Below, piece after piece: positions 1 to 7,164 of a stretch of 12,417 nucleotides of DNA. The translations under genes were made by a program, and so were the position numbers. Each line of letters begins with the position of its first letter. The first letter of the stretch is position 1. Below the pieces are notes generated by a model. It did no database searches, was not told the DNA's origin, and saw nothing but the letters and a program-made list of their open reading frames with translations. This DNA is from Burkholderiales bacterium (GTDB lineage: Bacteria > Pseudomonadota > Gammaproteobacteria > Burkholderiales > SHXO01), in NCBI GenBank assembly GCA_026125625.1, contig JAHCKU010000051.1, positions 1-12,417 of the forward strand, in the 5' to 3' direction.

Positions 1-2
1 TC

Positions 3-101
3 TTGGGCAAGGCGCTCATGGATGCCGTGCGCAGCACGTGCGCCGTTCCGGTCTTTGCATCAACTCGCACGCGCGCCGGCATTGTAGAATCGGAGCAGTA
101 G
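3..101 (+). CDS. Possible 3' end of a gene entering from the left edge
   Basis: An open frame runs from the window edge to a TAG at 99-101 and gives a 32-residue tail beginning LGKALMDAVRSTCAVPVFAS. Of the three plus-strand frames in this stretch it has the most G/C at third codon positions (23 of 32 codons), which is how real genes look in this window. I do not recognise the sequence, and the fragment is too short for a family call. The alternative is non-coding DNA. A minus-strand start at 19-17 (MSALPK) is also possible but has no ribosome site. Confidence 0.3.
   Translation: MGKALMDAVRSTCAVPVFASTRTRAGIVESEQ
85..90 (+). promoter_or_regulatory. Possible -10 element (TAGAAT) ahead of the leader
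   Basis: TAGAAT matches the sigma-70 -10 consensus at five of six bases and lies 26 bases before the ATG of the small leader frame at 116. No good -35 hexamer is seen 16-18 bases upstream (TTGCAT at 55-60 is too far). It would be a weak or activator-dependent promoter, or a chance match. Confidence 0.25.
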
Positions 102-107
102 AAGGAG
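102..107 (+). promoter_or_regulatory. Strong Shine-Dalgarno of the 28-codon leader frame
   Basis: AAGGAG at 102-107 sits 8 bases before the ATG at 116, which is ideal spacing. This is the main reason the small frame at 116-202 is listed as a gene candidate, since most larger genes on the plus strand here have poorer ribosome sites. Confidence 0.4.
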
Positions 108-115
108 TCATCTGC

Positions 116-202
116 ATGAGACCATCGTGTGTACGATTTGCGTGCATTCGTGCAAACATTGTGATTTTCAATCGCAAAGTCATGGCATATCTCCTGCAGT
201 AG
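116..202 (+). CDS. 28-codon small ORF / candidate leader peptide upstream of DUF2726 gene
   Basis: This frame starts at an ATG with AAGGAG at optimal spacing and ends at TAG 200-202, 36 bases before the DUF2726 start at 239. The peptide begins MRPSCVRFACIRANIVIF and ends KVMAYLLQ. It is basic, has two cysteines and a short hydrophobic stretch, and I recognise no family. Three consecutive hairpins (124-177) lie inside it, so ribosomes on this frame would melt them. That is the arrangement expected of a leader that couples translation to expression of the next gene. The same frame is open back to the window edge, so it could also be the tail of a longer frame, or not be translated at all. The role is inference; only the frame, ribosome site and hairpins are seen. 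Confidence 0.35.
   Translation: MRPSCVRFACIRANIVIFNRKVMAYLLQ
124..177 (+). other. Three tandem hairpins, candidate structured RNA / 5' leader
   Basis: Hairpin 1 is ATCGT (124-128) / ACGAT (133-137) with loop GTGT. Hairpin 2 is TTTGCGTG (137-144) / CGTGCAAA (149-156) with loop CATT, and pairs fully only if two G-U pairs are allowed. Hairpin 3 is TTGTGATT (159-166) / AATCGCAA (170-177) with one G-U pair and a 3-base loop. In the opposite strand those G-U pairs become A-C mismatches, so the structures favour a plus-strand RNA. The segment is visibly richer in A and T than the flanking genes. It could be the structured 5' leader of the DUF2726 mRNA or a small RNA. I match it to no known riboswitch class. 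Confidence 0.35.
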
Positions 203-238
203 CGCACCGCCCGCCAATTCGACCGGACCTTAACATCG

Positions 239-913
239 ATGTGGTTCAACCTGCTCATAGCAGTGATCCTGCTGCTGGCCACGCTGGCGGGCTATTACCT
301 GATCCGAAAGCGCATTGCCGGTGACAGTGTTTTGACAACTCGCCCGCAGCGCAAACCCAAACAAGGGCCGAACGAACTCGAGGCGGTGATCGCCGCATAC
401 CATCGAGAGCGCACGCAGGAGGCGCTGCCTGCGGTCTCGAAAGTGGCATTCGTCAGCCCGCAGGTCGAGCAGGAGCGTGCACTGCCGGCTCCGCTCGACG
501 TCGCCGCCCCCGCTCCCGAAGCGCCCACGGCCAGCTCCAGCACGCACGTGCAGCTGCGCAAACCGTTCCTGAGCGGACCCAACCGCCTGCTGTATCTGGT
601 GTTGAAGATCGGTCTGCCCGAACATCTGGTCTTCCCCAACGTGCGCCTCGCCGATCTGGTGCGCGTGGTGAATCCCGCCGCCACACCTCAAGCGCGCGCG
701 CAGCTTGCCCAAACGCGCATCGACTTCATTGTCTGCTCCGCCGAGCTGAACGTGATCGCGCTGCTCGACATCACCGACGGCAATCGTGCGGACGATGTCA
801 TCAAGCGCCAGCTCGAGGCACAGCTCACCGCCGGCGGCTGCCGCTATCTGCGCGTCACGCCCAATGCCATTCCCAAGCCTGGCCAGATACGCAGCCTGGT
901 GTGCGGCGAGTGA
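239..913 (+). CDS. Membrane-anchored DUF2726 domain protein
   Basis: The 224-residue protein has one N-terminal membrane segment (about residues 3-22, rich in L, I, A and V) followed by a basic RKR, which suggests a cytoplasmic body tethered by its N-terminus. Residues 25-105 form a variable linker rich in A and P. Residues about 106-206 look like DUF2726: FLSGPNRLLYLVLKIGLPEH, then VFPNVRLADLV, then RIDFIVCSAELNVIALLDIT, ending GGCRYLRV. From memory the family is grouped with the PD-(D/E)XK nuclease-like fold, with a conserved E-x-D around the third segment. Here that position reads L-D-I-T-D, so a nuclease active site is not evidently intact. The biochemical role is unknown. The ATG at 239 lacks a clear Shine-Dalgarno, and the leader frame at 116-202 just upstream may feed ribosomes to it. 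The gene converges on DUF1015. Confidence 0.85.
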   Translation: MWFNLLIAVILLLATLAGYYLIRKRIAGDSVLTTRPQRKPKQGPNELEAVIAAYHRERTQEALPAVSKVAFVSPQVEQERALPAPLDVAAPAPEAPTASSSTHVQLRKPFLSGPNRLLYLVLKIGLPEHLVFPNVRLADLVRVVNPAATPQARAQLAQTRIDFIVCSAELNVIALLDITDGNRADDVIKRQLEAQLTAGGCRYLRVTPNAIPKPGQIRSLVCGE

Positions 914-963
914 GCGCCCCTGCGCTGGCTGGCGGCATGAAAGCTTCCATCTGCGCCCCGAAC

Positions 964-998
964 GGCACATCCACGTACATGTGCCCGGCACGACGGGC
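964..998. other. Two overlapping hairpins in the convergent gap
   Basis: GGCACAT (964-970) pairs with ATGTGCC (979-985). The overlapping GCCCG (983-987) pairs with CGGGC (994-998). They fill the 87-base space between the convergent DUF2726 and DUF1015 genes, where transcription from both sides should end. Neither strand has a T-run after a stem, so a classical intrinsic terminator is not shown. Confidence 0.25.
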
Positions 999-1000
999 CA

Positions 1001-2224
1001 TCAGTCGAGCACGTGCGAGACCAGTCCATCGGCGAGCTTCGGTTCGAACCAGGTCGACTTCGGCGGCATGACGCGCCCGGCATCCGCCACCGCCATCAAC
1101 TCCTGCATGCGCGTCGGATAGAGCGAGAACGCAGCCGCCATCTCCCCGCTGTCGACGCGTCGCTCCAGTTCCGTCAGTCCACGCCCGCCGCCCACGAAAT
1201 CGATGCGCTTGTCGGTGCGCGCATCGGCGATCCCCAGAATCGGTTCGAGCACGTGCTCGGCAAGCCGGCTCACGTCGAGGCGCCGCACCGGATCGGTCTC
1301 GATGGTCAGTTCCGGCCGCATATGCAGCCGGTACCAGCGACGGTTCAGATACAGCCCGAACTCTCCCGGCGACGGCGGACGCACCGCGGTATCGGCCGGC
1401 TGCACGCTGAAGGCCGTCGTCAGGCGATCCAGGAATGCGTCCGCCGACAGTGCGTGCAAATCGCGCACCACGCGGTTGTAGTCGAGTATGCGCATCTGGT
1501 GATGCGGGAATGCCACCGCCAGGAAGCGTTGCGCACCCGCCTGCGCGCGACGCGCGGCAGCCACGCGCGAGGCGGCGGCGGAGCGGTGATGACCGTCGGC
1601 GATGTACAGCGCGGGCATGGCATCGAAGGCATGGGTCAGGGCTTCGATGGTCGGCGCATCGTCGATCACCCAGATGGCATGCCGCACGCCGTCGTCGGCT
1701 TCGACATCGACGGCCGGCGTGTCCGCCGCACGCTGCGCGAGAATGGCGTCGACCTCAGGCGCAGTCGGGTAGGCGAGCAGGACGGGACCGGTCTGCGCGT
1801 TCAGCGCCTCGATCTGGCGCACACGATCGTCTTCCTTGTCGGGCCGCGTGTATTCGTGCTTGCGGATGCGATTGCTATCGTAGTCGGCGACCGATGCCGT
1901 GGCTGCCAGACCGATCTGGCTGTGCGCGCTGCTCGACAAGCGGTAGACGTAGTAAGAGGGACGTGCATCCCGCCGCAACACGCCTTCAGCGAGCATGCGC
2001 CGGAGGTTCTCCGCGCCTCTGGCGTACACCTGCGGCGAATACGGATCGACGTCGGCTGCCAGGTCGATCTCGGGCTTGGAAATGTGCAGGAAGCTCCACG
2101 GCTTGCCGGCTGCTCGCGTGCGCGCTTCGCTACTGGTCAGAACGTCGTACGGCGGCGCAGCGACTTCGGCTGCATGTTCGGCTGCCGGCCGCAGACCGGC
2201 GAAGGGATACACGAGATGCAACAT
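1001..2224 (-). CDS. DUF1015 family protein
   Basis: The 407-residue cytoplasmic protein spans essentially the full length of the DUF1015 family. Visible family motifs are the N-terminal VYPFAGLRP, APPYDV at 23-28, RKHEYTRPDKEDDR at 121-134, ALYIADGHHRSAAA around 205-218, and the C-terminal MPPKSTWFEPKLADGL at 386-401. The biochemical function is not established. The DGHHR motif is reminiscent of the G-x-HR / D-G-HR phosphate-binding motifs of ParB/sulfiredoxin-fold proteins, including free-serine kinases, so nucleotide binding is conceivable; this is inference. I place the start at MLHLVYPF (ATG at 2224-2222) because the family begins there. An upstream extension to 2338 would add 38 residues with no family character. 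No strong Shine-Dalgarno is seen. The gene is divergent from the diguanylate cyclase and convergent with DUF2726. Confidence 0.9.
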   Translation of the reverse strand: MLHLVYPFAGLRPAAEHAAEVAAPPYDVLTSSEARTRAAGKPWSFLHISKPEIDLAADVDPYSPQVYARGAENLRRMLAEGVLRRDARPSYYVYRLSSSAHSQIGLAATASVADYDSNRIRKHEYTRPDKEDDRVRQIEALNAQTGPVLLAYPTAPEVDAILAQRAADTPAVDVEADDGVRHAIWVIDDAPTIEALTHAFDAMPALYIADGHHRSAAASRVAAARRAQAGAQRFLAVAFPHHQMRILDYNRVVRDLHALSADAFLDRLTTAFSVQPADTAVRPPSPGEFGLYLNRRWYRLHMRPELTIETDPVRRLDVSRLAEHVLEPILGIADARTDKRIDFVGGGRGLTELERRVDSGEMAAAFSLYPTRMQELMAVADAGRVMPPKSTWFEPKLADGLVSHVLD

Positions 2225-2245
2225 GGTATTCACAGCAAAGTTCGA

Positions 2246-2251
2246 ATTGTA
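2246..2251 (-). promoter_or_regulatory. Possible -10 element (TACAAT) of the DUF1015 gene
   Basis: Read on the minus strand this is TACAAT, five of six to the consensus, about 22 bases before the DUF1015 ATG. It would give a very short untranslated leader. The nearest -35-like sequence (TTGGTC) is about 19 bases upstream and poor. If this promoter is right, the hairpin at 2274-2307 lies upstream of the transcript and acts as DNA, not RNA. Confidence 0.3.
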
Positions 2252-2273
2252 AACCCCGCCGGCTTCGCTCGAC

Positions 2274-2307
2274 CAAAGACAGGGCCTGGCCGCAGGCAGG
2301 GTCTTTG
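2274..2307. repeat. Long imperfect inverted repeat in the divergent promoter region
   Basis: CAAAGAC (2274-2280) pairs with GTCTTTG (2301-2307). Inside it GCCTG (2284-2288) pairs with CAGGC (2293-2297) around a GCCG loop. The two stems are separated by a symmetrical AGG/AGG internal loop. The result is 12 base pairs in a 34-base element, well above ordinary background. It lies 50 bases upstream of the DUF1015 start and 93 bases upstream of the cyclase start. It could be an operator for a dimeric regulator or an RNA hairpin in a long leader. The sequence does not decide between them. Confidence 0.4.
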
Positions 2308-2343
2308 CAGAGAGGGGGTAGGCGCAGGGCACTTTCACCCTGG

Positions 2344-2357
2344 CAAATACGTATTTG
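2344..2357. promoter_or_regulatory. Perfect 14-bp palindrome, candidate operator
   Basis: CAAATACGTATTTG is a perfect 14-base palindrome centred on TACGTA and ending 43 bases before the cyclase ATG. Its AT-rich arms contrast with the GC-rich surroundings. The position fits a binding site overlapping or just upstream of the cyclase promoter. The regulator is unknown, and no regulator gene is present in the window. Confidence 0.4.
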
Positions 2358-2400
2358 AGTAGTCTCGTAACGACAGCACTGACCCTAGGCGTCTCATTTC

Positions 2401-3651
<1,251 letters not shown>

Positions 3652-3759
3652 CCAGGCAATTGAAAAACTACTGCGCGGGGTCGTCGCAACGCACGACCTC
3701 GATGCATGGCTGCCCGCTTAGAATAGCGGCTCCCGTACTGCTCGCCCTCTCCTGCCTCG

Positions 3760-5379
3760 ATGACCATCAAGCCGGCTGCACTGCTCCTGCTCGCCACCTG
3801 CCTGCTGGCATGCGCTGCGACCGCGCTCCCGGCGCAGGCGCAACGCCCGCGCGGACAATGGACCACCAGCTGCTCCGCTTCTCACTGTACGGCGAGCACC
3901 AGGGTCGGGACGAACGAACCGGGCGTGCCGTACGCCTATCAGCTTCGCGTTTCCCGCTATCGTGACGACAAGATCGAACTCGTTCTGCTGACCGGTAGCC
4001 GGCGGCCAGCCGACGATGCGGCGATCCGGGTGCATGTGGACGACAAAGCGCTCACGCAGCTGACACCAGGCACCGGCTATCGCCGCGTGGGTGCAAGCAA
4101 CACGTTCGTCATCGCGCAGGCCGATCCTCTGCTGCAGGCCATGCGTCGGGGCAGGCAGCTACGCCTGTCCTTCCGGACGATGTCGGGCGCCGAGGAGACG
4201 GCGGCGCTGTCGTTGCAGGGAATGGATGGCGCACTCTCGGCGATCGGGGTGAGCGGCGGCAAAACCACGGCCGCGACGCCACCCGCAACGCAGGCAGCAA
4301 CCCCGGCGGGGAACCCGCCGGCGAGGGAAGCCGCGGCCCGCAATGCAACCGGCAAGGCCGCTGCCGCGCCCAAGACCGGAGCGAAGCGCACGCGTTCGGC
4401 GGCGGATGCGCCCTTGCCTGCACCCACAGCACCGGTTACTGCGCCGACGGCACCACCATCCGACACACGCATGGCACTGCAAGCCGATGGCGCCGAGCTG
4501 CCGGCGGCGGTGCTCGACGTCGCACCGTCCGCGCCTGCATCACCATCGGCGTCTGCATCTTCATCTTCCGTTGCGCCGACTTCCCCGGCAAGCGTGCCAC
4601 GCCAGTTCGCATGCCAGGGCAACGAGCCCTTCTGGAATCTGGTCATCGACGGCGATACCGCCCGCTACGTGTCACTGGCCGGGGGCGGCGAGCCGGCGCC
4701 GGTGCTGCTGTCGGGGCGCCTGCATGCCACCGCGGGGAGTACCGGTACGATCTATGGCTGGCGCGGGCGTGCCGCCGACGGTAACGCCTATGGCGTGCTG
4801 ATCGAGCGCCGCAGCTGCCGCGACGATATGTCCAGCGAAGATGGCGGCCTCGCGTTCGCCTATAGCGCGACGCTGGCGGTGCCTGGGCGCGATACGCTGC
4901 ACGGCTGCTGCAACACCGGCCTGACACGTGTCAAGGGAGCCGAAGTCACGGGCGAGGCATCGGTGCGCTTGAGCGCACTGCGCACCCGCTCACCGGATGA
5001 TTGGAGCCGCCATCTTTCCGACCTGCTGCCTGCCATCGATGCATGCCTGGAACGCACGCCAGGCAGCGGGGCGTACGTGACCAAAGCCTGGCCCATGAAT
5101 CGCGGCCTGGTCGGCGTGCGTACGCGCAATGCCAGCGTCGGATGGTTCGAATGCGTGGCCCAGCGCGAAGGCCGCAACGTGGAGAGCTTCGCACCCGTGG
5201 ACAGCAAGGCCGAGCACGTGCCGGACGAAGAGAAAGTGCTGTTCGTACCGCCCTCGGTCGCCCGCATGGAAGGCACCTGCTTCCGCCACGAGCGCGTGGT
5301 GGACGAAACCGACCGCCTCTACGGCTGGCTCACCACCAACAGCTGCTGGCGCACGCCGGTCGCCCGACGGCGCAATTGA
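3760..5379 (+). CDS. Secreted two-domain protein: IalB-like N-terminus and COG3650-like C-terminus
   Basis: The 539-residue protein is predicted to be periplasmic or outer-membrane associated. Residues 1-27 are a signal peptide ending PAQA before Q28. A near-lipobox (LLAC, C18) is inside the hydrophobic core, so a lipoprotein is less likely. Residues 28-164 resemble invasion-associated locus B (IalB) proteins: a tryptophan and paired cysteines (C38, C43), a beta-rich middle, and the ending ETAALSLQGMDGALSAIG. Residues 165-281 are a low-complexity linker of A, P, S and T. Residues 282-404 resemble the COG3650 type: FACQGNEPFWNLVIDG, then CRDDMSS around 353-359, then LHGCCNTGL near 380-388. A further C-terminal part (405-530) has cysteines at 429, 465, 507 and 529 that could form disulfides. 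The molecular role is unknown; both modules suggest an envelope-exposed beta-rich protein. No Shine-Dalgarno is obvious. Domain calls come from remembered family patterns. Confidence 0.75.
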   Translation: MTIKPAALLLLATCLLACAATALPAQAQRPRGQWTTSCSASHCTASTRVGTNEPGVPYAYQLRVSRYRDDKIELVLLTGSRRPADDAAIRVHVDDKALTQLTPGTGYRRVGASNTFVIAQADPLLQAMRRGRQLRLSFRTMSGAEETAALSLQGMDGALSAIGVSGGKTTAATPPATQAATPAGNPPAREAAARNATGKAAAAPKTGAKRTRSAADAPLPAPTAPVTAPTAPPSDTRMALQADGAELPAAVLDVAPSAPASPSASASSSSVAPTSPASVPRQFACQGNEPFWNLVIDGDTARYVSLAGGGEPAPVLLSGRLHATAGSTGTIYGWRGRAADGNAYGVLIERRSCRDDMSSEDGGLAFAYSATLAVPGRDTLHGCCNTGLTRVKGAEVTGEASVRLSALRTRSPDDWSRHLSDLLPAIDACLERTPGSGAYVTKAWPMNRGLVGVRTRNASVGWFECVAQREGRNVESFAPVDSKAEHVPDEEKVLFVPPSVARMEGTCFRHERVVDETDRLYGWLTTNSCWRTPVARRRN

Positions 5380-5389
5380 GGAAACTCTA

Positions 5390-5403
5390 CAGGGAGCGCC
5401 CTG
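5390..5403. other. Small hairpin between convergent genes
   Basis: CAGGG (5390-5394) pairs with CCCTG (5399-5403) around AGCG, within the 30-base gap between the stop codons of the IalB/COG3650 gene and the RraA-like gene. It could slow polymerase from both sides, but with a 5-bp stem and no T-run a terminator call is weak. Confidence 0.25.
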
Positions 5404-5409
5404 GACGCA

Positions 5410-6135
5410 TCAGCCCCGGCCGCGCCGCCAGGCTTCGTATTCCTTACGCGTCTGCTCGCTGGGCGGATAGGTCCCCGGCACCGGCGCACCAGCCTTGATC
5501 TTCTCCAGCACGAACGCTTCCAGCTCGTCCAGATCCGCCGCGGTGCGCGAAACCTCGTCGGCGAGATGGCGCGGAATGCATACCACGCCATCGGCGTCAC
5601 CCACCAGCACGTCGCCGGGCATCACCAGCACCTCGCTGCAGGCGATCGGCACGTTCCAGTCCACCGCCAGATGACGCGCCGGATGCGGCGGCGAGGCCGC
5701 GCCGCGCGCGTATACCGGCAAGCCGAGCGTCTGCACCGAGGCGAAATCACGCACGCAACCGTCCACCACGCAGCCGGCCGCGCCGCGCACACGCAGCCGC
5801 GTCATGTAGATGTCTCCGCCGATGGCAGCGCTCTCCACGCCGCGTCCCTCCACCACCAGCACCTGGCCGGGACGGCACGCTTCGATGGCGGCACGCTGCG
5901 GGTAATCGGGACGTGTGATGTTGTCGAAGGTGGCCAGATCTTCGCGGCCGGGGACGAAGCGCAGGGTCAGTGCCTCACCCACCATGCGCAGGCCCGGATT
6001 CAACGCACGCAGACCGGGCAGGAAAGTGTTGCGAAAGCCGAGCTTGAACAGCTGGGTGGTGAGCGTGGCGGTGGCCACGCGGCCGAGGCGCGCGAGCGTC
6101 TCGGCGGAAAGCGGCGACAATTCTGCTGCGGGCAT
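5410..6135 (-). CDS. RraA-like / HMG-CHA aldolase family protein
   Basis: The 241-residue cytoplasmic protein belongs to the RraA/demethylmenaquinone-methyltransferase-like fold. The family includes the RNase E inhibitor RraA and 4-hydroxy-4-methyl-2-oxoglutarate (HMG/CHA) aldolases, which make pyruvate in aromatic-acid breakdown. Motifs seen are GGDIYMTRLRVRGAAGCVVD (106-125) followed by GCVRD, where R129 and D130 match the substrate- and metal-binding Arg-Asp pair. PGDVLVGDADGVVCIP (173-188) is the usual family ending. It is longer than E. coli RraA (about 160 residues) and closer to the roughly 240-residue enzymes often over-annotated as RraA. An enzyme role is therefore more likely than RNase control. 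The start is supported by GGAGGAG (complement of 6142-6148) at good spacing. A TAGAAT -10 lies just upstream. It is the last gene of the minus-strand group and converges on the IalB/COG3650 gene. Confidence 0.85.
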   Translation of the reverse strand: MPAAELSPLSAETLARLGRVATATLTTQLFKLGFRNTFLPGLRALNPGLRMVGEALTLRFVPGREDLATFDNITRPDYPQRAAIEACRPGQVLVVEGRGVESAAIGGDIYMTRLRVRGAAGCVVDGCVRDFASVQTLGLPVYARGAASPPHPARHLAVDWNVPIACSEVLVMPGDVLVGDADGVVCIPRHLADEVSRTAADLDELEAFVLEKIKAGAPVPGTYPPSEQTRKEYEAWRRGRG

Positions 6136-6164
6136 CCCGATCTCCTCCGATCATGTTGCCGCGC

Positions 6165-6170
6165 ATTCTA
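6165..6170 (-). promoter_or_regulatory. Possible -10 element (TAGAAT) of the RraA-like gene
   Basis: On the minus strand this reads TAGAAT, five of six to the consensus, 29 bases before the ATG and a short distance upstream of the Shine-Dalgarno. No convincing -35 is visible. If used, the RraA-like gene has its own transcript rather than depending on the small gene upstream. Confidence 0.3.
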
Positions 6171-6270
6171 GTGTACGGAGTCAGTAGTTCGCTGAAGAAT
6201 GTTCGATCAGAGCCGAAAGGCTGGGACGAAAATCGCCACGGTCCGCACGTGATAGTTGTGCAGAGCTTCC

Positions 6271-6774
6271 CTAGCAGCCCGATCCAGAACCGCTGCGCAC
6301 CGGATCCAGAAGCCGGTCGTAGCGCCAGCGCTCCGGCGGCTCCTCGTTGCGTATCCGGTCGATCTCCGCATCCACCATCTCGTCCAGTTCACCCAATCGT
6401 GCGATCTGCTTGAGACCGCGCAAGGTCGGGCCATTCCACAACAGCACGCCGATCGACACACCGATGTTCATCGGCGTCATCAGCTGCAGTACCCCGGATT
6501 CGCCGGCCAGAAACGAGTACGTATTGCGTGGACTGCGCATGATGGTTCCCTTGCACCCGACACGCATCCACAGCGGAATGGCGCCATCGGCCTGGTTGCC
6601 GTGTCCGATCGCGAGCGTCGTCACCCAGTCCCCAGCGTTGAGATCGAGGTCGGTCTGTGTCCAGTGCCGGTCAGCCGCAATCAGCTCCAGGAAGCACCAG
6701 CTGCGAATCACGCCCTGAGGAGCTCTGCTGGCCAGCCCGAAGAAACGGCTTCGAAAAGAACGCTCGCGCGACAT
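6271..6774 (-). CDS. LecA/PA-IL-like beta-sandwich domain protein, short and probably truncated
   Basis: The frame encodes 167 residues from an ATG at 6774 with GAAGG eight bases upstream; a GTG at 6789 is in frame but has no ribosome site. Residues about 36-113 follow the pattern of galactose-lectin (PA-IL)-like beta-sandwiches: RHWTQTDLDLNAGDWVTTLA, then LWMRVG-x-x-GTI, then NTYSFLAGESGVLQLM, then a late hydrophobic strand IGVLLW. The tail, with GELDEMVDAEIDRIRNEEPP, is familiar to me from larger proteins that continue after a WRY motif. Here the frame reads ERWRYDRLLDPVRSGSG and stops. I suspect the gene lost its 3' part by frameshift or deletion, but this rests on memory of the family. 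There is no signal peptide. Codon use looks coding. It sits 135 bases upstream of the RraA-like gene on the same strand. The overlapping plus-strand frame has no family character. Confidence 0.5.
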   Translation of the reverse strand: MSRERSFRSRFFGLASRAPQGVIRSWCFLELIAADRHWTQTDLDLNAGDWVTTLAIGHGNQADGAIPLWMRVGCKGTIMRSPRNTYSFLAGESGVLQLMTPMNIGVSIGVLLWNGPTLRGLKQIARLGELDEMVDAEIDRIRNEEPPERWRYDRLLDPVRSGSGSGC

Positions 6775-7164
6775 TTCAGCTGCCTTCACCTGCCGGCGTG
6801 CTCATGCACAGTGCCGAAGGTGAAAATGACCGGGGCCGCTGTTCGGTGTCTCATTGCCTCTCGTTTTGTGTGAGCCGCGCTGGTTGATGCGACCGGCTTG
6901 TACGGTTTGGATGGTAGAGCGCACGCCGTGCGGTCGCACCCGACCCTTGCCCAGGAACGGCAGGCAGATTTCCCGTCAACGGCGCGATGGCTTCCCAGCG
7001 CCGGAATCGGGGCCTAGTGAGCTCTCGATGACGCGACGCGCGTTGCCTCGGATGTGGCCGCCGACGTCGAGCTCATCCGCAGGGCTGCGGCGCAGCGCGG
7101 CCGAGCTGCTGGAGCTGCCCTGAGGCAGCCCGCATCGCGAGACTTGTTCAGCGCTTCCCTGGGA
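6775..7164. other. About 390 bases without a convincing gene
   Basis: No frame on either strand here shows a recognisable family, and short open frames look like chance openings in GC-rich DNA. It separates the lactonase stop from the LecA-like start on the minus strand. The one clear element is the hairpin at 7114-7129. The stretch may hold the promoter of the small gene, a degraded gene, or simply spacer; I see no strong -10/-35 pair. Confidence 0.4.
7114..7129 (-). other. GC-rich hairpin downstream of the lactonase gene
   Basis: On the minus strand GCTGCC and GGCAGC form a perfect 6-bp stem around a TCAG loop, about 36 bases after the lactonase stop. No T-run follows, so it may stabilise the 3' end of the mRNA or assist termination without being a classical intrinsic terminator. 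Confidence 0.3.

Noticed and set aside
16..184. Minus-strand 55-codon frame (ATG at 184, with GGAG upstream)
   Set aside because: It has a passable ribosome site, but composition is odd (many M, R, C and T), it overlaps the better-supported plus-strand tail and leader, and the hairpin G-U pairs favour plus-strand RNA.
1013..2362. 449-codon plus-strand frame opposite the DUF1015 gene
   Set aside because: It mirrors the DUF1015 coding strand, is dominated by R, H, A and G with no family motif, and the minus-strand protein has clear conserved motifs along its full length.
6256..6873. 205-codon plus-strand frame opposite the LecA-like gene
   Set aside because: It has no family character. The minus strand gives a better hydrophobic strand pattern, a ribosome site and recognisable motif spacing.
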